DNA from: Trileptium ribeirensis
Lineage: Eukaryota > Nematoda > Enoplea > Enoplida > Thoracostomopsidae
Direction: 5' to 3'
Length of the DNA: 64,000 nucleotides
Assembly: GCA_030248225.1 (NCBI GenBank)
Contig: JASANE010001774.1
Coordinates: 53,517 to 117,516 of the forward strand
The notes below the pieces were generated by a model, which saw only the letters and a list, made by a program, of their open reading frames with translations, did not search any database and had not been told where the DNA came from. Positions 1 through 12,531 of the stretch are shown in pieces. How positions within the stretch are numbered: position 1 is the first letter of the stretch; every line of letters begins with the position of its first letter. A program made the position numbers and the translations under genes.

Positions 1-470
1 TCGACCGCTTGAGTTTCCATAGTTTTCAATTGCTCGAGGCGTTGAGACCCATTCGATAGGGCCTAAAATGAGTAGCAACAAAGCAAAAGCGGATTACACT
101 TCTGGCAGGTGACCGGAAACGTGGAGAAAATGTTTGAACGAAGCCAATTTTTTCGCTTCAATTCCCAGGGGGGGAGACCGTTGCACACGTTGAGAATCCT
201 ATGACTGAAGTGGTAGAGCCGTTTTGATGCCTTGGAATATCAGGTGGTTTTAGCTTGTAGCGATGTCCACGTGTACTGGAATTGCCATCGCGAAACCGTA
301 GATTGTAAGGCAGATTCGTATTGTTTGTCATAATTTGATAGAGTAGGATCAAGTCCGCCCGTAGTCGACGCGTTTCAAGAGCGATTGCAGCTGCAGTTCC
401 CAAAGCCGATCAGGATACGGAAGATGACGAATACTGGGCAACAGCTTGGTTAGCCGTGCGGGCAGACATG

Positions 471-597
471 TGCGCGGGTACGGGTACCCACAGGCCGGGC
501 AGTGTACGGGCTCAAATGTTGAGTGTGGGCGCATTTGTGTGCGGGTACGGGTACCCATGGGCCGCGCAGTGTACGGGCTCAAATCTTGAGCCCGCGG
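471..597. repeat. Two-copy GC-rich tandem duplication, ~67-bp period
   Basis: Two copies share GCGGGTACGGGTACCCA, then GGCAGTGTACGGGCTCAAAT or a near match. They start near 471 and 538. Each copy contains a GGGTACGGGTACCC near-palindrome. The differences between copies show the duplication is not brand new. Confidence 0.7.
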
Positions 598-3218
598 ATA
601 ATGGGAGCTACATGACGTGAACATGTTACATGCTTGGTACTGCTCGGTATTGTTCAAACGATGAAGTGGCATCATTTGATGAGGCTTATCTAAAAGACAA
701 TCAGTGTATGCTGTCAAGAGAACTTGGTGGTTCGCTTTAGTGGTTGCTTCGTGGTTGAATTCGATGAGTAAATCTAAGTTGTCATCGAAAGGATTAAACT
801 GTTCCTTTATTAGGAGCTGTTAAAAAGGCTTAGTATTTCTTTTTGGTGGATGATATCCAGAAAACTTGGCTGTTCTTTTTAGTAGCTGCTTTGTAGTTCA
901 ATTTATATATTGAGAAATTCGACGGTGTTATCGAAATGGTTATTGAAGGTACAGTGGATATTTTGGCACTATTGGAGTTAGCTCGACTAGTCATGTCAGA
1001 AAATGCCCATTTCAGCCATATTTTTCACGGTTTTTCTCGATTTCTTGGGTTCCCAATGGATGTATTTTCATTTATGTGAAATCGTAAGTCTTACACTAAG
1101 TCTAAGTCATTAGCCAATTGAGGTAATTTTGCCACCTTTCGACTCAGTTCGTCAATGCGGTTCGAATGATATATAAAATTATACGTCCATCGAGAATTTT
1201 TTCGTAAAATTTGGGCATCATGGGGGAACCCAAACAAACCGCAAAAAATTTGTCATAAATGTGGTTAAAATGGACGGCCTCATCTAGCTGAGCCGAATGG
1301 CACGAAATTTCCGGTTGGAACTTCAAAATTATCAGTTTCAGGTTGGGGAAATTGTAGGAATACTCCTATTTATTTTGCGCTATCGTAACGGCCTTGTTTA
1401 TAAATATCCTTGTAAAAACCCATTTCCTGACTAGTTGTCGTCGTCAAAAAGTTAGCAAGCGTCCGTTGTCTATTAAAGTGGGCAACTTTCTCCGCCGTGT
1501 GACATGGGGAGCCGTAGTCTTTGACTGGTACAGCTTTCAGGATAGGATTAGGAAGCAAATTATAGGTTTACAATGTCTTGACCTCGCGAGCCTAAAAAAC
1601 CTGGCGAAAAGCAAGAGGTATTTTTTTCGGGTACCCGCGTCTAACTTGTATACCTTTGGTGCCATATTACTGTAATAACACTACTCTGTCGGCGAAGAAC
1701 TAAAATTTGAATTACCCGAAATTATAAATTAACCGAAAAATTTCTTGTTTTTTGCGTTGGTGCTAACTTTCTGAGAGCAAAAACTACCGTGATTAAGACA
1801 AGTTTTTCTTGAGTTTATTTCGAAAATTGACGTCCGATTTTGACGTTTTAGCACTTATAAAATCAAATCACACTCGTCCATCGATAGATCGTCGATCGAA
1901 GTTGTCTTAATTTCATCAATCGTAATGGTCCAGCGAAAAACGAACGGCCAAAATCAATGAATCCGAAAAATAAATTTGCGTACGTGCTTTAGTCTTCGAC
2001 CAAAGACGTTGGACTTTTAGCATTTTTGCTGGCTGCTGCTTCCGGTTGCGGATTTGATTTGCTTTGTAGTGTTACAATTGACGTATTTTGACGCTAATTC
2101 GATGCCTGGCCTACGCCCCATATCTCTCTATGCCCGTCAGTCAGACGACTATCGTGGTCAATAGTAGCTTCGGTCTTGTCTCACAGCCTGTTGTCAGCGG
2201 TTGCTGTTCTTGTTGTTGGTGCTACAACTAGCAGTAGTTGTAGTAGTATAAGCTTAGCGAAGACTAAACCTACTGTGGAATTCATTATATTATTGTTGTC
2301 GCAGTCGTTGGCACCACCACGACATGGGTTGGGCATTTGTCCGTAGAGCCAGAGCCTTTATGGGATTATTCCGCAGCTTCGTGGAATAAAACTGCACAAG
2401 CTAGATGAGATATATCTAGAGTGTTTATGGTAGACGAAATCAGTTTAGGAGGATGATATTATTGTCTTAGTTTTCAAACAAGCCTTGCCTAGCGTAGCGT
2501 ATTAATTTGTGTATCGAGTAAGAGTATTAGATATATATATATAGTCATGTATTGTTTGAGTGGTGTTTTCTTCGTTTTGCATATGCCACACAATTTCGAT
2601 GGCATTCTGCAATGAATGACGTGAAAGAAACGTCTTGACAAGGGACAAACGTTTATAAGTAGGATTTCGGTTACATTTTAGGTGGTAGTACAGCTTTTAC
2701 TCAACTGAAGTTGAAATCTCACGCTTATATACGTACTATTTTGCTTATGTGCAGAACAGCCAGCTATTAGGAACATTTTTGATCTACACGTTGAGTTTAT
2801 AGAACCAGTGTTCTAGCTAAGCTGTTTTTTACTGTTTTCCACACTTGGCGGTGCTATGCTCACATTGCGGCCGATCCTTGCTGATTTGCGTTCATATTGC
2901 ATCGGATCCGATCCTATCAGGTACGGCCAAATTATACGCCTACTGTATATAGTGTGTATATAAGATTTTTACGTCACATTAGCCGATTCGGATACGATAA
3001 AATTGCACATGTTCGGATGGCATTGGATGCAATGCGAACAGGTCCTTAAATGTTACTTGGTAACGCTTACATTATCTAAGACGCAGTCATAAGGATTTTG
3101 ACTGCAATCGTGTAGTCAAAGATTTAACCAGATTTCGAATTGCAATCGGTAGTAGTTGTTTAGCACCAAGTGGAATATTCAAGGTCTGATCAAGACAGTG
3201 AGTCGTTTGTGGAGCACT

Positions 3219-3470
3219 CATTGAGCGGAGCGAGGCGTAGCCGAGCGAAGCGTTTTTATTTTCCGTCTGTGACCAAAAAGTCGATGTCCGTTCGTGCGTG
3301 CTTTCGTCGCGTTGAATCTCCAGAACCACTGAACCGATTTAAAAATTTTTTTTTGTTTTATAGCTTAACATCTGGGAATGTGCACCTGATATATATATGG
3401 AGTTTCAAAATTTTGCATAATGAATTAGCTATAAGCTAATTAGTTGCCTGTAATCAGCTAATTAAGGCAC
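3219..3470. repeat. Dispersed-repeat-like segment ending in AATTAGCT hairpins
   Basis: The segment contains a purine-rich GAGCGGAGCGAGGCG / GAGCGAAGCG run, a poly-T stretch, and a perfect hairpin with arms AATTAGCT (3423-3430) and AGCTAATT (3434-3441). Related GAGCGAGC motifs recur near 21.82 kb and 57.62 kb, so this looks like a degraded mobile repeat. The class is not determined. Confidence 0.35.
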
Positions 3471-4439
3471 TTTTGGTTATATCTCGCTATATACTTGGAA
3501 TAGAATCGTTTTGTTTTGACCAATATAGGATTTTCGGGGTCAAAAAATGTAAATATGATACTTTTTGACTCATATGATCATTATCTTGCCAATTAATAAA
3601 TTATGCTAATTGGATTAAGTTAGAATTAAGAATTAGAAAGTTGTGTTCAATTTTTAAATAAATGGTAGAGTTTATGTTTCAACAGAACATTATAACAGTA
3701 TCGAAGCTCGACAGCAGTGAGAGGTTTGAAACATAAACAAAACGTAATCCTGAAAGCACTTGCAGAGTGGTTCATAATGGCAACCCCTCGGTCCGCTCAA
3801 AAATATGTACTTCCACTACGACTTGTATATATGTAGCCACCGGTGATCTATCCCTCACCGTGTTAGTGCAGAGTTCTGATTTAGCAAGAATGTCGTCGCT
3901 ACAGTGATTAGCATGACTGTCGAAAACTGACCATCTAGTTGAATGCTTTTTAGTGTCTCCACGCGGTAATAGTCCGCAGGTAGTGAAGTTAATAGGTTTT
4001 GACTACTAGTCGGATTTTTAGCTCAATTTCCTACCGGCGGCCATCTAAATTTATGCAGCTAGTTTGGACTACTTTTTACAAACGACTTCTGAACAATTGC
4101 ACTAAATAATGTGAATATTGTTGTAATTGGTATGTATATAATTCTGGAATTGGGCCATACTTGCCCCAGGCGACTATATACATTCTCTCATCCTTAGTTT
4201 TTCGTTGCTACATGCGTAGTAGGTACTTGGTTTTTTGTTTTACGTTAGAGCAGAGTTCTAACCAATGGTTTCATTCCAAGTATAATTTGTCTCCAAAAAA
4301 ATTTCGTACATTTGCGTTACTAATTAATTGGGTGCTCAAGCTATTTTTGGTGTTACACTTTAAAATGCCACTCACTGGTCTATAATTGCAAATGCTAGCT
4401 TTACCACTGGCACTTTGCGCTGTTTACACTGGTAACAAT

Positions 4440-4614
4440 CAGCAAATAACCGGAACCGTACATTTAAACCGGAACCTGGTCTTCGAAACTTATATATGTG
4501 GAAAATTTCAAACAAAATTTTTAAACTGGGATTCCGGTTCCGGTATGGTTTTTTTCCCTTTACCGGAACACGATTTTCGCCGGAACCGGAATTCCGGTTA
4601 CTCCCTGGTAACAA
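4440..4614 (-). repeat. CCGGAA-rich dispersed repeat, copy 1
   Basis: This is rich in GGAATTCCGGTTCCGG-type words. Read on the minus strand it matches the copy at 12255-12415, including a shared TTGAAATTTTCCACAT segment, and its TTTCGAAGACCAGGTTCCGG part matches 14413-14432. At least three copies in two orientations lie in the window. Confidence 0.7.
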
Positions 4615-7499
4615 TGTATGAGCCTTAACGCAACTGTAAACAATCGCGAAAACGTTTTTATTCAGCGCCCAGTTCCGTCAGCTTTTGACTACGCTCACCG
4701 GCTGTCTGGTTTCCTATTTAACTAAAGTTTCGGTCGTGTTCATTCACACTGTTTTCGATTAGATCCGAACCAATACACCGTGGACAATTTTTTCTTCGGA
4801 TCCGTATAGACTAATTTGTCATGAAAAGAACACTCACGGTGCGTGGTAGGCGCAGCATTGATGTTGTTGTACCGGATCAGAATGGCTCCGCTCGGACGCA
4901 GTGTGAACGCACGAGGTTAGTTTCATGCTGGGAAATTAAGACGCTCAAGCAAAAATCGAACTAAGCTAACCGGAATGTTAAGCGCCTAGTTCGGCTAATT
5001 CCCAATTATCGTAAAAATTGTTGCACTTTAATGATAATTGAAAAAAGAAAACAAAAACACCAAGCCAAACCATAAACAGAATACTCAGGCCTAGCTATGT
5101 AATAAATCGCCATTATACTAGTCGCCACAAGGTTATAATGCAGAAACTAACAGAAAATAGTTTGGACCGTCGGCGTCGCAGACTTCAGCTTAGACATAGC
5201 CGATAGTAATAAAAGGCACAACTACGTGACTATCTTTGAAGCATAATGGGTTACGTATGTATCTATGCGCTGAGGATTTGCTAAAAATTGCTGATTTTTT
5301 CGAATAACAACATAATCAACAACCAAAGCAGATAAATCATTTCATTCCGGCGCTTATATTTGTGGGCAAAGTTTGGCGTTATTCACCAACGTATATGACC
5401 GTTATTGTGCACCACTTTAATGTTTTATTTTCGGTCTAAATAATATTTATGTAATTTGCACAAAATTTGTTGGTTTACTTTGTAGTCATCAGAAGTAAGT
5501 CAATTTAAAACACTTTGAATTTCACATGTGAAGTTTACCCGTATCATATTTTCATGGCGATTATCCATGGCATCCCTTGTAAAGTTCGGATTAAACGAAT
5601 GTCAAATTTGCATAAATTATTATTTAGCTATATATATGTAATTTTAAACAAAGCATACATGATATTTGTTAAGTATATACAGGAACCGGTTCACCTAGTC
5701 ACTTCGGGTCACATATGTAAACGGAGAAACTGGTCACGGTAAGTGATCCGGTGCTGACCTGATCTGATTCGGAAGCTGACAGTTTCTTTCTGAACTGTAC
5801 TCAACATGACAGGACAGCTTCTTTTGCCTTCTTCTTTGTCTGCTGTGCTGTTCCTTAAAACACAAGCAGGTATTTCGCAGAAAGTCCGATTATTTTCTGT
5901 ATGTATATATACTTATATATGCATACAATAATTAGCCTCCGAATTCCGGGAGGCTTCTGAAATAGGGGTCGCAAATTCGTGGGCTGCCTCCTTATCGGCA
6001 GAAACCGCTTAAAACTCTGGGAGTCGGGGGTTACCAATAGCGGTAGCAGTAGGCAAGACAGGATGTCTCCAAGTCCTCCCGCTCCCCTCCCCCCGTGTTC
6101 CGGAAGTCTAAATGTATATTCATACAAACATACACGCCTATATACGTGTCTAATTCCGTACCATGGAGTTGGTGAATTATTTTTCTGTCATGCCTTTGCT
6201 TCTGGCTTGACTGCAAGGATCGGCACCTCCATGTCGTGCCGGGTCTTCTCCATTCGGTAGCCCAAAACCCGAATTAGGATTATTGTGGGCAATGTTTAGT
6301 TTGTACTTGTTCTTGCAATTTCAGCATCAACAACACCAAGGACACATAGCTATAATATTATAAATTTTGGTGAACCGACATTGTCGCGATAATATTTCAC
6401 CGCCGCGTGTCTCCCTTGTTTAATAATGGTCAGACAGATATAGTAATCATGGATTGTATTGGCTTTAGTTGGGCTGGTTTATGGTTCAGTAAAGCGATTA
6501 GACTGGTTGTGCCGACTGTGATGTGTCTTGTTGGTCGGCTGTGTCTCTAATGGTGCCGGTCCGGTCCGGCCCATCTCGCCTACACGAGTTGATTGCTTTA
6601 TAATAGTGGTTTTATTTTATATACTATTAGGGAAGGTTGATTTTTTGTTGTTGTTTGTTATAAAAAATTGCCCAAACGAATGCATGAAACGTTTATATCC
6701 ACAGGGTCTATAACGTTATTATTAATCGGTGTTGTGGTGTATATTTTTTATGCGTTCAATTTTTGAAAGGTTGTGGCTAAATTTCAGAGCAAACTACCCG
6801 TTTTGAAATGTGGAATTATTAGGTGTGGTTGACATGGAATACTTTAAAACTATGAAAGTGCCTTAAAAGTATGAAGTTTAAAAGTACCTTTTTATAATTG
6901 GTAGCAACTTTTAACGAATATCTTTGGCTTCTGCAAATTTATGCCATCAACTGGGTCATAAGCTACCGTGACGTCGGGAACAGTTAGTCGTTGGAACTCA
7001 TGCCTGTGATCTGAAAGAAAAAGATCTAATGCTTGGTTTATATATTTATAGTCTTATTAAGATATAAAATTTCTATTTAAGATATTACTTATAGCTTGAG
7101 TATGTACGCTCCCTCCACTCTCTTATGAAATTTTATTGGAATACGCGACCGTTTTGGTCTTCCAAAATAGACGGACCCCGTCACCCAGTTTTGTGGAGCT
7201 GGATCGGACCTCTTAGCTTTGAGGGGATGGGTCGGCTGGACCAGTTACGGTTATTTAATCTACCTCATCGAAGTCGTGGCTGTGATGTCTAACATACAAA
7301 GCTGATAGATATAGATTGGGCTGGACAGTTTGGATAATGTCTCGACCATAACAGACGACACAACGCATGATTTTCCTAATTTTTAGCCAAGTAATTGAGT
7401 TATAATAATGCATAATTGTCGTTTTAGGAATTAAGAAGCATCTTAATATCTGCTGATTAGAGGGGAGGATTTCGGCCCGTGGGTCCAACACCTGGTTAC

Positions 7500-7790
7500 A
7501 AAAGGGCCGGACAGGGTGAAGTTTCGCTTCGTTCTCACCTCAGTCAAGGACCGATTGATTAGTACACCGTTCGATAATCTTGGTTTGCGTTTTAAGAATT
7601 GTTCACTGGATTAATGCATATATATGCGTTTTTATCATTATATCGCATGTATGCTTTATATGGAGCTTGCGTACACCGGATTATAAATGGGCCAGGCAGG
7701 GAAACTTTGCAACTCCGGGGCGGTCCGACCTCGATTCCCTACGGGCCGGGCAGCAAAATTTTGGCCCGTTTTCACCTCTACTGCTGATCA
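7500..7790. repeat. GGCCGGGC-type dispersed repeat copies
   Basis: Two GC-rich stretches (near 7505 and 7687-7786) share GGGCCGGRCAGG and a tail CGTTYTCACCTC. Similar modules appear near 17155-17260, 27110-27190 and 49830-49980, often next to AT microsatellites. They look like copies of one short repeat family of unknown class. Confidence 0.45.
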
Positions 7791-9430
7791 ACAAAACATG
7801 ACTAAAATATCTATTATGTATATATTTATACAGGATATTTGCCAATGGACATTGAAACTCGACTGTCTTAGTATTATACATGGCTAGGATATGGTCTCAA
7901 AAATCAATTACTGCAAAAGACGCTCTACTATTTTGCTTTGTTTTAATGAGTTGCCTAGACGTGATGAGCCGTAGAAAGGCAATAATGGAAATTAATATTG
8001 GAGTTGGAATGTAGTTAACAGCGTGGCAGGAAACGAAATTGTATCCTTCTCACTGTATCAAAACAACACACAGTAGCTAAGTTCTTTAGCGAAACCTTGT
8101 TTTTATGGATTTTGGCCGCATATGACAAGACTATGGTGGAATTAGGTTACATATGCCATTTTATCAGCTAGAGATGAGACCAAGCTACTCTAATTTGTTT
8201 ATTAGCCAGTCATTTTGGTTGTCTACATTTCTTCCAATATATATACATGTACAGGTGTGCGGTGAGGTCTCCCGCGCCTCTCGTCACCGATGTAATCATC
8301 TACCGGCTGAACTGAACACCGGTGCACACCACAAGTACGGCTTTGATATGAAGCAATCGGGACCCTGACGCTACCGTCAGAGATTCGTGGAAACCCCGTC
8401 CCTTCCCATAAGAAATTCCCGCATCCTCCGATATGCCTACACACTGTTATGTGCGAGCCTGTCTAACGTAAGTGTTGGCGGCAATGTTGTCCAGTAACCG
8501 CAGCGTTTTATGTAGGAGAATTGATATTCATTAGAGAATTGATGATTGCAAGCAATTTATTAGACGAAAAAACATTATTTTGGTTTTGTAGAGTTTCTGG
8601 TTCTGTTGCGAAATGCGTTCTTTCTTGTTAACGAAACAAATGATATAGATTATACATTTACTTTTTCTTGTTAATTTATAGCGGCGTGTTTCTATCACAC
8701 GTGGAAGATTTCGTAATGACCATGACATTCACTTACTACATATATAAGTATACACTTGGGCACATGCGTAAGGGGTACGCTATAATTCAGACGTGAGGGG
8801 GCGCTAGAAGGAAATTGCATGGGCCAAAAAGTATTAGTGTATTAGTGTAGCATTTCTTACACGCAGCAACAACTAAACGTTAGCTTGTCTATCGCCTAAT
8901 TGTATACTGCGTGCTTCGGTGATTCCAAAACTCGATTACATGCAATCATCCTAAGCTGCAACGGCTCTTTCTTGCATAGAACATATTTCTTACATAGAAT
9001 TTTATGTATATATTTTAAAACGGTATCACGGATTTCTATATTTCCTAACCACACCAGGTCAGAACAACAGCTCAAATGCTGAATCCGGGTTACCGGGTCA
9101 ATACTGAAGCTGGATTACCAGACTGGTATATACGTACCGGAATCGAGTAAGTACTGATGCATGGTTTCATCTTGAAGCCAAAACCCCAGCAACTCCACTA
9201 AATTCAGAACATGTGTGGCTGGAGTTTATGCAAATCTGTAAATTTTTGAAGTTCAATAGTACTGCAATATTTGGGCATTTGTTCAACAACGTACTAAAAG
9301 TTGTAACTTTTGCTTAATTAATAGAGCACGTTTTCGCTATTTAGCTTATCCGTCTATTATACTATTCTTAATATTATGCTGTACGGGCTGCAGAATATTC
9401 TTTTCTTTCTCTATGTTTGTAAATTCGATA

Positions 9431-9438
9431 TATAAATA
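9431..9438 (+). promoter_or_regulatory. Possible TATA box of the three-exon gene
   Basis: TATAAATA lies about 240 nt upstream of the exon 1 ATG. The DNA between is GC-richer, as a 5' UTR might be. AT-rich words of this kind are common in the window, so the call is weak. Confidence 0.25.
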
Positions 9439-9678
9439 CAAAATATATATTAACTCACCCAATAAAAGCCAGCGTCAAAGATTTTTCCATTCCTCGTCGC
9501 TCTACAAAACTGGTTTTGTGGTCGCTTCGCGTCGTCGTCGCGTTGGATATGTTTTCCGGGGAACTGCGCTGCTCCGTCTTGTCTTCCACGTTCGGACTCT
9601 GCCGCGGCCGCAATTATTACGCAACTAGCCGATACCACCAGCCGAGATAGCATCGGCGATCGTCGTCGAACAATTACA

Positions 9679-10696
9679 ATGCTCAACGGAAGTATGAAAT
9701 CGGTTGACAGTAGACCCGATTACGATGATGATGAAACACGTAGTTTTAGTATTACAACCGGTACAATGACTGGACCCGGTAAGGTATTAATGAACGGGGC
9801 ATCGGGTGCGGTTGGACAGCAAATTGAACTTCCGCCGCCGAAGACGTTTTTTATCGATGTTAGTGGATATGGCGGTGATCAAAACCTTCGCGGTCTGGTA
9901 GCGACGTTCCCGCAGCATGATGAAGGCATATGGGAAGCGGGAGAGTCAACTGAGGACGAACAAGTGAATCCAAAAGAGTCGGAACCGAGGCAAGGCACCC
10001 CTGACGTACTTGCTTCGGCGAAAAGGCCCGGTCGGAAGGTCGTTATCAGCTCGAAAGAGTCTGTCACGACAACGTCGGGCGCGCATAGTGGCGCGTCGAC
10101 ACCTACGCCTGGTGATTCTTTAGCGTCGAGACCTGCCAGTCGCCCACATAATAATTCACCACGAAGTGAAGCACCTGTGCGATCGTTACCAGCTGGCGGA
10201 CCTGCTCCGAGGGGTCGCTTCCGTACCGCTGCAATGCAACATCAATTCAAACAGGTACTGCCGAGATCGCAGTCAGCGGGCACCGCGGCCAGAGCGATCA
10301 CATACTTGGCCTCAAAGCCGCGCGGTGGTCGTGAAATTACCGTCGAATCGTCGGGCGCTCAAACCGACCCAGTTGCGTTTGCGAACTGGTGGCACCCGCC
10401 GCTCGACGGTGAAGCGCTCGATCCGCCAGGATCTGGAGCCGGCATCGGAAGCCAGGCGTGTTTTCATGTCGTACCGCCGGCGCCCGACGACGTCGACGCC
10501 CGACGCCGTCGCTCCGATCTATCGGTGCGCCTGGCCTCTGAGCACGGACCGCCGCCACGTCTTCCGCCGTGCGTTAAGTCTGTGTTCGATGTTATCCCAC
10601 TGCCACCGGTGCAGCGCGCCCACTCTGAGCTCGTCTCATCGGCAGCGGCAAGATGGTGGTCGGCATCGACGGATTCGTGTTTTTACTTTGTCGAAG
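9679..10696 (+). CDS. Unrecognised three-exon gene, exon 1 (coding start)
   Basis: This is the first coding exon of a plus-strand spliced gene. It starts at ATG 9679 and runs 339 full codons to a strong 5' splice site (GAAG|GTAAGC), leaving one base of a split codon (phase 1). The protein opens with an acidic patch (DYDDDE), has a segment PKTFFIDVSGYGG near residue 55, then a long Ser/Pro/Arg/Ala-rich, probably disordered region. No catalytic motif, signal peptide or membrane segment is visible. GC content is clearly higher than in the flanks, and no other long frame in the first 30 kb matches its composition. A second, 181-codon frame overlaps its 3' half (10166-10711) and is treated as a shadow. 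The coding call rests on length, composition and the exact phase match to exons 2 and 3. The function is unknown. Confidence 0.8.
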
Positions 10697-11569
10697 GTAA
10701 GCAAGCGTTGACGTAATTGTATGTGTTACGCATGTAACGGCGGCGGCTTGAACACATGACCAGCGGGCGTTTTGTCCAGCATATTTTTGGAATTTTGTTT
10801 GAAAATTCCTGTTCCGTATGTCATCTTCTTGATTTTTCAGAATTTGTAAGCAATTGATGTTTCAGATAAAATTCATTATAACCGCCGGGTTTGCTATGCG
10901 CTAGGTAATAGCAAGCATTAATTGATTCTATGCTGCTGCGGTGTGTTTTTAGTAAACTCATCAACTGCTGCAGCAATCATTATGGTTTTTTATATGATAT
11001 AAAGGGTGATCCAAATCCTCTTTCTGAAATTGTAGTCGTTTTGTAACAGGTTTGCTGGCTCTAACTGCGAAATTGGGATGTCTAGATTTCCCTGTTTTAT
11101 TTTTGCCATGTTGGTCCGGTTCCGGTTTGTTGCTGTTAATTATCTTATACCCGCTCTAATTTCTAAGTCTAGAACATCTGCAGCTTTTCAAATACTTCTT
11201 TTGGAAACTATCCTAGCGCGCTCTCGCGTCCTTTCAATCCAGAAGGCAGGCATTCAACTCCCGCCTTCACCGAGATTTTTACATTACAGTCGTTTTTGTT
11301 CCAAGCAAATAAATAATTTTTCTAACATATAAAACATTATGGGAATAACATTACTGTAGAGGGAAACCTTACTGTGTGGTTTAATCTATTGACGTGAATG
11401 CATAAACGTTCAATTTATATTCCAAAGTCGACACTACGTATAGGTTCACAAATATTAACGAGCAGAACTGTAGATCAAAAATATAACAGGTTTCAGGCTG
11501 AACTTATGGCCTCGATTGTCGAAACCCAGCGGTCTCTACGAGGCATCTAGTTCTTATTTTTTGCGCAAG

Positions 11570-11570
<1 letters not shown>

Positions 11571-11620
<50 letters not shown>

Positions 11621-11665
11621 CATATGTATATATACATATATATATGTATGTATATATAATATATT
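11571..11665. repeat. (TA)n microsatellite
   Basis: A nearly perfect TA dinucleotide run about 65 bp long, followed by TA/CATA/GTATA variants. Confidence 0.9.
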
Positions 11666-12254
11666 ATTGCCGTGTATCATCGTTTCATACGAATGGCGAG
11701 TGCTGTTGCCTAAATTTATTGTTGAGGATATAAATTCTTGATATATCATGGCTCATGGCAGTGTTTGAATGGGTCTCTGAAGATGATCCTGGATAACTCA
11801 CACTACCCTAACTTTACCTAATATATACGCTTATCATTATTATAGTCACTAGCTAAACTATATTATAATAGGATGTACGTAATAGCTGGAACGTGATTAG
11901 TCGTTGTTTTAATTTGCTTCTGGATTTAGTCTATGGCAAAATACTCAGGATCAACCCGGCAGATGTTCAGATGTAATCGGAGAGTCGCAGCAAGATGGCA
12001 GGCGGCGCGTATATTTGGCTGCATTTGGCAGATAGCAAACAGCGTTTGGGCCTGTGGTACTTTTTGGGTTGTTACGTTATATGGTCCAAAAGGCGTAACG
12101 CAGTGTCGGATTTTTGGGACAGTATTTCAGATTTTAGTCCAATGTGTGAGACCACTTTAGATGCAGTTGGGTTATTTTTTTGTCAAGTCAGTTCGCGAAC
12201 GCGATGAATGTGGACGTGAACAAGAACGGCTCACATATGTTTCACTTAGGTCCC

Positions 12255-12415
12255 TTGCAGAGAGTAATCGGAATTCCGGTTTCGGTTCCGGCGAAAATCT
12301 TGTTCCTGTTGCGGTTCCGGCAAAAACCATACCGGAACCGGAATTCCGGTTCAAAAATTTTTGGTTGAAATTTTCCACATTTTTGATTCATCTGTGGTCT
12401 AAACATATGTAATAT
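12255..12415 (+). repeat. CCGGAA-rich dispersed repeat, copy 2
   Basis: Same family as 4440-4614 but in the opposite orientation. It contains GGAATTCCGGTTTCGGTTCC, CATACCGGAACCGGAATTCC and TTGAAATTTTCCACAT. It lies just upstream of the TIR element in intron 1. Confidence 0.7.
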
Positions 12416-12531
12416 ATGCAGTGATCAAGTTCCAATACAACCAAACAAAAGAAAAGATTAACTCAGCACATTGCCATGTGAAATGGAATAATTTCAGAAA
12501 TAATTTTTCATCTTAACCCTACAGGAGTATA

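Larger units (their letters stand above)
1..9400. other. Gene-free stretch, repeat-derived in part
   Basis: No reading frame here looks like a real gene: open frames are short, overlap on both strands and show no recognisable domain. The stretch holds a GC-rich duplication near 0.5 kb, a GAGCGAAGCG-bearing repeat near 3.2 kb, a CCGGAA-rich repeat at 4.4 kb, GGCCGGGC-type repeats near 7.5-7.8 kb and small AT tracts. Exons too short to recognise by eye cannot be excluded. Confidence 0.5.

Noticed and set aside
10166..10711. 181-codon plus-strand frame overlapping exon 1
   Set aside because: It is a +1 frame shadow of the GC-rich exon 1. It crosses the exon 1 donor and does not join exons 2 and 3 in phase.
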